Assembly (NCBI RefSeq): GCF_013409625.1
Contig: NZ_JACCBF010000001.1
Coordinates: forward strand, 3,165,001 to 3,229,000
Source of the DNA: Nocardioides kongjuensis
GTDB lineage: Bacteria; Actinomycetota; Actinomycetes; Propionibacteriales; Nocardioidaceae
Direction of reading: 5' to 3'
Length of the DNA: 64,000 nt
Numbering within the stretch: position 1 is the first letter of the stretch; each line of letters begins with the position of its first letter. Position numbers and translations under genes: made by a program. The notes beneath the pieces are model-generated. The model made no database searches. It saw only the letters and a program-made list of their open reading frames with translations, and was not told where the DNA came from. Below, piece by piece: positions 59,142 through 64,000 of the stretch.

Positions 59142-59846
59142 GTGAAGAAGCGGGCGTTCGACGTCGTCGTCATCTGCTTGGCTGCCGTGGTGTGGGTGCC
59201 TGTCGTGGCCCTCTCCGCGATCGCCGTGCTGGTGCTGTCTGGTCGACCGATCTTCTACAAGTCGCGGCGCTGGGTCGGACCCGGCACCGCCATCGAGATG
59301 GTGAAGCTGCGGGTCATGGTGCCCAACGCCAACAAGGTGACGGCACCCGTCGAGGCCGGCCGCTTCCTGAACACGCCGGCTGACTCGCCGCTCTACACCC
59401 CCGTCGGTCGGGTGCTCGACCGGCTCGGGCTCAACGAGATCCCGCAGTTCGTCCACGTGCTGCGCGGCGAGATGAGCATCGTCGGCGCCCGACCGCTCAC
59501 CGACGTCGTCCGCGACGCACTGAGCGAGCAGCACGGCGACATCGACTCGCGCTGGGTGACCCCGGCCGGACTCACCGGTCTCCCCCAGCTGATCGGCCGC
59601 CACGGCGTCGACGACCAGCAGCGCCTCGCCCTCGAGTCGGCGTACTCGCTGCGCTCGGCGACCGCCCCCAGCCTCCGGCTGGACTTCATGATCCTGCTCC
59701 AGACGGTGCTGATCACCTTCGGCCTGCGCAAGCCCATGACCTTCGAGAAGGCCATGCGGATGGCTGAGCCGCGTCGCCGGCTGCACGCGCCCGAGCTGGC
59801 GCACCAGCGGTACGTCGCCCCGGCCGCCGAGGCCGACGTGGCCTGA
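59142..59846 (+). CDS. Undecaprenyl-phosphate sugar phosphotransferase (monotopic PGT)
   Basis: A 234-residue small phosphoglycosyl transferase of the PglC/WbaP core type. An N-terminal re-entrant hydrophobic segment (VVVICLAAVVWVPVVALSAI) and IFYKSRRWVGPG precede the catalytic pair in RLGLNEIPQFVHVLRGEMSIVGARPL (Asp-Glu type, here Leu-Asn-Glu). It starts repeat-unit synthesis by placing a sugar-1-phosphate on undecaprenyl phosphate. GTG 59142 follows GGTGGAGG. Ends at a strong terminator. Confidence 0.9.
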   Translation: MKKRAFDVVVICLAAVVWVPVVALSAIAVLVLSGRPIFYKSRRWVGPGTAIEMVKLRVMVPNANKVTAPVEAGRFLNTPADSPLYTPVGRVLDRLGLNEIPQFVHVLRGEMSIVGARPLTDVVRDALSEQHGDIDSRWVTPAGLTGLPQLIGRHGVDDQQRLALESAYSLRSATAPSLRLDFMILLQTVLITFGLRKPMTFEKAMRMAEPRRRLHAPELAHQRYVAPAAEADVA

Positions 59847-59858
59847 TCTCCACCCCGC

Positions 59859-59907
59859 AACGACGAAGAACCCCCCGGGCCCTCGGCCCGGGGGGTTCTT
59901 CGTCGTT
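59859..59907. terminator. Strong bidirectional terminator
   Basis: Perfect 23-bp stem (AACGACGAAGAACCCCCCGG... with its complement) around a CTC loop, between two convergent genes; the right arm reads GGTTCTTCGTCGTT, giving a U-rich 3' side on the plus strand. Confidence 0.9.
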
Positions 59908-59919
59908 GGCCGGTGGCGC

Positions 59920-60633
59920 TCAGCGCATCCGGATGGCCAGGTGGCCGAAGTAGTGCCAGGCCGAGGCGAGCACGTCGTACTCCCGCATGTAGGCCGAGCA
60001 GTAGTTGTCGAGCGCCTGGAACTCGTTGAGGACCGAGGAGAACTCGTCGAACACCACGATGGTGCCGGGCACCAGCAGCGCGTCGAGGCGGGTGAGGACG
60101 TAGAGCGCGGAGGAGTAGAGGTCGGAGTCGACGTGCACGACCAGCTGGCCCTGCGGCTCGAACTTCTCCAGGAAGGAGTCGAGCGTGTGCTGGAACCAGC
60201 CGGGCACGAAGGAGACCCGGTCGTCGTCGATGTCGGGCAGCACCCCGTCGACGTCGAAGTGCGCCTTGACCATCTGGCCGTCGAAGCGCTTCCAGTCCTC
60301 GGGCAGGCCCTCGAAGGAGTCGAAGCCGAAGAAGCGCGACTCCGGGTTCTTGTTCAGGCTCGACCAGTGCCGGATCGAGTCGCCCTGGAAGACGCCGAAC
60401 TCGAGGTAGTCGATCGCGGCGTCGCCGATCAGCTCGGCGTGCACGTGGTCGTACATCGCGGTGCGCTCGTCGAAGGCGGGGGTACCGGCCGGGACGTGCT
60501 CGCGCCGCCAGGTCTCGATCTTCGGGAGGTTGACCAGGGTGTCGAGGCGACGGCTGTCGACCCCGACCTTCGCGATCGCGACCTTGGACTTGATCCGGAA
60601 GCTGGCCAGGGCGTCCTGGAGGGAACGTGCCAC
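59920..60633 (-). CDS. TylF/MycF-type O-methyltransferase
   Basis: A 237-residue SAM enzyme. DYLEFGVFQGDSIRHWS (motif I), FFGFDSFEGLPEDW, VHVDSDLYSSALYVL (metal-binding Asp pair) and FDEFSS are typical of the macrocin-O-methyltransferase family, which methylates sugar hydroxyls with Mg2+. GTG 60633. It forms a leftward series with FkbM and the polymerase, separated from FkbM by 47 bases. Confidence 0.88.
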   Translation of the reverse strand: MARSLQDALASFRIKSKVAIAKVGVDSRRLDTLVNLPKIETWRREHVPAGTPAFDERTAMYDHVHAELIGDAAIDYLEFGVFQGDSIRHWSSLNKNPESRFFGFDSFEGLPEDWKRFDGQMVKAHFDVDGVLPDIDDDRVSFVPGWFQHTLDSFLEKFEPQGQLVVHVDSDLYSSALYVLTRLDALLVPGTIVVFDEFSSVLNEFQALDNYCSAYMREYDVLASAWHYFGHLAIRMR

Positions 60634-60680
60634 GGGGGTGGTCTCCTGTCGATGGGGGATTCGGAGGGAGCGGGGGTGGA

Positions 60681-61430
60681 TCAGTGGTCGCGGACCACGA
60701 GGACGTCGCACTGCAGCAGCCGTCCGGTCGGGTCCGAGAAGCCGGTCTCGAGGCTCTGCAGGCGGTAGCCGTGCTCGCGGAGGACGGCGATGGTCTGCTC
60801 GGCGAGCTGCTGGCCCTCGTAGAGCTCGACGAAGGAGACCTCGAGCTGCATCCCGTCGAAACGGCCGAGCAGGTCGCCGGCGCCGGCCATGACCTCGGCC
60901 TCGTAGCCCTGCGTGTCGATCTTGAGCAGGGTCCGCGCCGGCTCGACCGCGAACTTCTCGGCGAGCGCCGCGACCGTGGTGACCTCGACCCGCTCGACCG
61001 CGACGTACGCCGAGTCGGGCGCCCCGTCGAGGTGGGCCTGGGTCATGCCGAGGATCGAGGAGGAGTAGGAGTTCGCGGCGACGTTGATGTCGGTCTCGCC
61101 GGCCTCGCGCCCGACGGCGGCGTTGACGGTGTGCCAGTGCGGGTCCTTCGCGGCGCGACGCGACAGCTCGCCGTACGCCCCGGAGAGCGGCTCGCAGCTG
61201 ATGATCCGGCCGGCGTACCCGGAACGGCGCAGGCCGAGGGCGTACTGGCCGACGTTGGCACCGACGTCGAGCACCGTGTCGATCCCGCGCGACTCGAGGG
61301 TGCGCGCGACCTGGCGGGTGAAGATCCCCCGGCTCACGTCGAGGTCGAGACGGTGCAGGCCGCCCCGGACGGCGAGCTTGGCTCGCTCCCGGACGCGGTT
61401 CTTCAGGCTCTGGTCGGGGCCGTTGCTCAT
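60681..61430 (-). CDS. FkbM-family methyltransferase
   Basis: A 249-residue enzyme with VLDVGANVGQYALGLRRSGY (motif I), ISCEPLSGAYGELSR and the classic LLKIDTQGYEAEVMAGA (KxDxxGxE). FVELYEGQQL near the end is usual. It probably methylates glycan hydroxyls; this is the sixth methyltransferase of the locus. ATG 61430 overlaps the polymerase stop by 4 bases. Confidence 0.9.
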   Translation of the reverse strand: MSNGPDQSLKNRVRERAKLAVRGGLHRLDLDVSRGIFTRQVARTLESRGIDTVLDVGANVGQYALGLRRSGYAGRIISCEPLSGAYGELSRRAAKDPHWHTVNAAVGREAGETDINVAANSYSSSILGMTQAHLDGAPDSAYVAVERVEVTTVAALAEKFAVEPARTLLKIDTQGYEAEVMAGAGDLLGRFDGMQLEVSFVELYEGQQLAEQTIAVLREHGYRLQSLETGFSDPTGRLLQCDVLVVRDH

Positions 61431-62818
61431 CGAGGGGTCTCCGTGGCGGTCGTCGCGGGGCGGGGAGCAGGGGTGTCGTCGACAGCATCTGCGACGTCGT
61501 CGGGGACGGCGTCCCAGCCGACGTCACGTTCGTGGCGCATGTTCATCGCCAGCAGGATCACCGGCGCCAGCGGCACCCACAGCGTGCGGTCCTCGAGGGC
61601 CGGGACCGTCGGGGTGATCGCGATGAACGCCCAGGCGAGGTACGCCAACCGCCGGTTGGGGTGGTTGCCGATGATCGGCCGCGCCATCACGAACAGCACC
61701 ATCAGGTAGCCGAGCAGGCCGATCAGGCCGATGCTCGAGGCCACACCGAGCACCACGTTGTGGACGTAGATCGCCTGCGCGAACCCGTTGCCCACGATCG
61801 GGTGCTGGAAGAACATGTCGATGCCGAAGTTCTGGGCGTTGAGCCGGGCCTGGTCGGCGACCAGGGCGTCGCCGGTGCCGGCGAGCCGGCTCAGCGCCGA
61901 CTCGTCGCTCGACGACTGCAGGATCAGCGGCAGCGCGACGATGCCGATCGCGAGGCCGAGGGCGAGCACGAAGCCCTTGACCGCGGAGCGCTCCACGAAC
62001 GGGACCATGACCACGAGGCCGGCGATCACCGCCGCAGCCGCACGACTGCCGCTCGTCACGACCGAGAGCAGCGCCGCAGCGGCGCACGCGGCGACGACGG
62101 CGCGGTACCAGACCTGCTCGCTGCGCCGCCACAGGTACATGCAGGCGGCGAACGCCATCACGCCCGCCTCGCCGAAGGCGTTCGGGTGGTGGGTCAGCCC
62201 GATGCTGCGCCCGGCGATCGAGCCGCCGATCGGCGAGTAGGCGACGCTGAGGGTGTGGCCGGCGACGTAGCTCCACAGCAGCACGTCGACCGTGCGCCAG
62301 CCCGGGGCCCAGATCGCCAGCAGCCCGACCAGGCCGACCAGGACGACCAGCCACTGCACGAACTGCAGGGCGCTGATGACCGGTGACGGCGAGAAGACCG
62401 TGGACAGGGTGCCGACGGTCAAGATGATGAGGACGCCGATGACGTAGCCCAGCGGCAGCCGCACCGGCCGGCCGATGATCGTCGGCAGCAGCAGCACCAC
62501 GGCGAGGCCGAAGACCAGGTCGGTCGGCGTGACCGGCGTGTTCTCGCTCGGCGCCAGGCCCTTGTACATGGGGGCGGTGGCGAAGGCCGCGATCATGGCG
62601 AGCATCGCCATCCGCTCGCGACCGAGCACCGCGAGCGCGGCGACGAAGCCCGCGAGGCCCACCCCGATCGCGGCCGCGATCGGGCCACGGGCCGAGGCCG
62701 CCGCGAGGAGGACCGCCAGGAGCACCAGGAAGGCGGTCACGACACGGCGCTGCACCACGCCGTTGCTGCCGTCGCCCCTGACCGCCGTGGGCGGTCGCGT
62801 GGTGGTCTGGTTCGGCAC
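61427..62818 (-). CDS. O-antigen ligase/polymerase-type membrane protein (Wzy/WaaL-like)
   Basis: A 463-residue membrane protein with about 11-12 helices and one larger external loop containing [15 protein letters not shown] and [10 protein letters not shown]. The Wzy_C features [19 protein letters not shown] are near residue 330. It would polymerise lipid-linked units outside the membrane, or ligate them to the wall. The cytoplasmic tail is acidic and Thr/Pro-rich. Start ATG 62818. First gene of the leftward trio. Confidence 0.88.
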   Translation of the reverse strand: MPNQTTTRPPTAVRGDGSNGVVQRRVVTAFLVLLAVLLAAASARGPIAAAIGVGLAGFVAALAVLGRERMAMLAMIAAFATAPMYKGLAPSENTPVTPTDLVFGLAVVLLLPTIIGRPVRLPLGYVIGVLIILTVGTLSTVFSPSPVISALQFVQWLVVLVGLVGLLAIWAPGWRTVDVLLWSYVAGHTLSVAYSPIGGSIAGRSIGLTHHPNAFGEAGVMAFAACMYLWRRSEQVWYRAVVAACAAAALLSVVTSGSRAAAAVIAGLVVMVPFVERSAVKGFVLALGLAIGIVALPLILQSSSDESALSRLAGTGDALVADQARLNAQNFGIDMFFQHPIVGNGFAQAIYVHNVVLGVASSIGLIGLLGYLMVLFVMARPIIGNHPNRRLAYLAWAFIAITPTVPALEDRTLWVPLAPVILLAMNMRHERDVGWDAVPDDVADAVDDTPAPRPATTATETPR

Positions 62819-62911
62819 TGGTCTCCTCGTCGGGTCCGCTGTCGTCGTACCGACAACGGCGGAAGGGAGTCTAGGCGACGGACTAACTCGTCGTGGCCGA
62901 TCGGCGAGCGA

Positions 62912-63187
62912 TCAGCCGCCCGCGAAGGGAGGCAGGAACTCGACCGTCTCCCCCGGTTGCACGACGACCGCGGCCGGGTCCGTGGAGGACACCGGACGCT
63001 CGCCGACGAGCACCGAGCAGACGCCCACGACCTCGGGCAGTCGGGTGCCCGCATGCCGCCCGACCACCTCGGCGCGCAGCTCGGCGAGGGTCAGCGGGCC
63101 GGCGACGGCCACCTCCTCCTCCGCGATCCCGGCAGCCGCGCGGGCAGCCGCCCAGTACCGCACCCGGATGACCTGCGTCTCACTCAC
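62912..63187 (-). CDS. MoaD/ThiS family sulfur-carrier-like protein
   Basis: A 91-residue ubiquitin-like fold ([20 protein letters not shown], later [10 protein letters not shown]). The C-terminal Gly-Gly is the thiocarboxylate-accepting tail of MoaD/ThiS, so it may carry sulfur for molybdopterin or another product. No MoaE or ThiG is adjacent. GTG 63187; divergent from glnR across 133 bases that hold no gene. Confidence 0.85.
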   Translation of the reverse strand: MSETQVIRVRYWAAARAAAGIAEEEVAVAGPLTLAELRAEVVGRHAGTRLPEVVGVCSVLVGERPVSSTDPAAVVVQPGETVEFLPPFAGG

Positions 63188-63320
63188 TGCGTCGACCCTT
63201 CCCCGTTGCCTGCATATTTCGGTATCGTCCCTCACCAGAAAACTGGCCGTTGCCCAGCGTTGCGTTTCGGTCTCGACTCGGTGTCGCCCGAAACAGGCAG
63301 ATGCCGGTGAGGAGGCCAGC

Positions 63321-64000
63321 ATGAGCACTCTCCTTCTGCTGACCAGCGCCCTGCAACCCTCGGCCGAGGTGCTGCCGGGTCTCGCGCTGCTCGGTCACCA
63401 CGTCAAGATCCTGCCCGCCGAGGGCAGTGCACTGCTCGACGCCCCCGACGCGGACCTGCTGCTCGTCGACGGCCGCCAGGACCTCGCGGGCGCCCGCGAC
63501 CTGTGCCGGCTGATCCGCACGACCGGGACCGACGTGCCCGTGCTGCTCATCGTCACCGAGGGCGGCCTGGCCGTCGTCAACCACGACTGGGGCATGGACG
63601 ACGTCGTGCTGCACACCTGCGGACCCGCCGAGCTCGAGGCCCGGATCCGGATGGCGATCGGCCGGCTCACCGCGGCCCGCGACGCCGCCGACCCCGACGC
63701 CCACCTGATCCGCTCCGGCGAGGTCGTGGTCGACGAGGCGACGTACACCGCCAAGGTGGGTGGCCGCACGCTCGACCTGACCTTCAAGGAGTTCGAGCTC
63801 CTCAAGTTCCTCGCCCAGCACCCCGGCCGGGTGTTCAGCCGCCAGCAGCTGCTGCAGGAGGTGTGGGGCTACGACTACTTCGGCGGCACCCGCACGGTCG
63901 ACGTCCACGTCCGGCGGCTGCGCGCCAAGCTCGGTCCCGAGAACGAGACCCTGATCGGCACCGTGCGCAACGTCGGCTACCGGTTCGTGCTGCCGTCGAA
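63321..64000 (+). CDS. glnR: GlnR-type nitrogen regulator, 3' end outside window
   Basis: An OmpR-class response regulator, 226 residues visible. [20 protein letters not shown] opens a receiver domain whose phospho-Asp is in [10 protein letters not shown] but whose pocket is atypical, as in orphan GlnR. The DNA-binding domain has [41 protein letters not shown] and [10 protein letters not shown]. GlnR controls nitrogen assimilation genes in actinobacteria. ATG 63321 follows GAGGAGG. It is cut by the window edge only a few residues from the expected end. Confidence 0.9.
   Translation, partial: MSTLLLLTSALQPSAEVLPGLALLGHHVKILPAEGSALLDAPDADLLLVDGRQDLAGARDLCRLIRTTGTDVPVLLIVTEGGLAVVNHDWGMDDVVLHTCGPAELEARIRMAIGRLTAARDAADPDAHLIRSGEVVVDEATYTAKVGGRTLDLTFKEFELLKFLAQHPGRVFSRQQLLQEVWGYDYFGGTRTVDVHVRRLRAKLGPENETLIGTVRNVGYRFVLPS

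Noticed and set aside
32498..62818. Genomic island borders (integrase, tRNA, IS) around the glycan locus
   Set aside because: None seen. Base composition and start-codon habits match the flanks, so transfer is not claimed.

Overview
The window is a chromosomal stretch of a very GC-rich, high-GC Gram-positive bacterium. It is most likely a Propionibacteriales / Nocardioides-like actinomycete. The evidence is an HbhA-like gene with its XRE and DUF2516 partners, GpgS next to a divergent FolP, a CysA2/SseC-type sulfurtransferase pair, GlnR, an F420-type oxidoreductase, frequent GTG/TTG starts, and many genes with a TANNNT -10 hexamer only 6-8 bases before the start codon (leaderless transcripts). 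The genus is inference. No rRNA, tRNA, CRISPR array, integrase, transposase or plasmid/phage gene was found, so it reads as ordinary chromosome containing one large envelope-glycan region.

Layout. 1-11 kb holds housekeeping and metabolic genes: a truncated acyl-CoA synthetase with an F420-type oxidoreductase; an overlapping leftward run (crotonase, VanZ-like, rhomboid protease, LigB-like protein, divergent FolP, GpgS); a lipoprotein amidase with GalE; ManA; then the DUF2516 / HbhA-like / XRE trio. 12-20 kb is sulfate activation. A three-part CysC fusion protein and a TauE/SafE permease are followed by two tiny paralogous membrane peptides, UDP-glucose dehydrogenase, an ATPase-less DUF4143 protein, and CysD-CysN. 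20-26 kb holds YgfZ, a TagD-like cytidylyltransferase, Fur, nitrobindin, DsrE, an SGNH lipoprotein, Dtd, and a sulfur-relay group (DUF4395, thioredoxin, DUF1416, thiosulfate sulfurtransferase). That group is headed by a leaderless Cys-rich leader peptide. 26-32 kb has a 1486-residue secreted LamG/metallophosphatase, then a NicO metal transporter with a (His-Gly) loop and its partner.

32.5-62.8 kb is a surface-polysaccharide locus built from many short, often divergent transcription units. It includes a Wzz/BY-kinase, a DUF4012 protein, several glycosyltransferases (GT2 x2, GT4 x2, GT61), a monotopic sugar-phosphate transferase, an O-antigen-ligase-type polymerase and a Wzx-like flippase. Sugar-nucleotide enzymes are two Gmd-like dehydratases and a GDP-mannose 3,5-epimerase. 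Decorating enzymes are six methyltransferases, a sulfotransferase, a left-handed-helix acyltransferase, two SGNH proteins, and a compact ACP / ketoreductase / HHxxxDG acyltransferase / AMP-ligase set. ManA, GalE, Ugd and the PAPS-forming enzymes outside the locus could feed it. The window ends with a MoaD-like protein and the 5' part of glnR.

Non-coding structure is unusually rich. There are two copies of a nested palindrome with an exact 32-bp period, each at a convergent gene junction. There are three copies of a 114-bp element with shared inverted ends. Several hairpins also have stop codons lying inside their arms.
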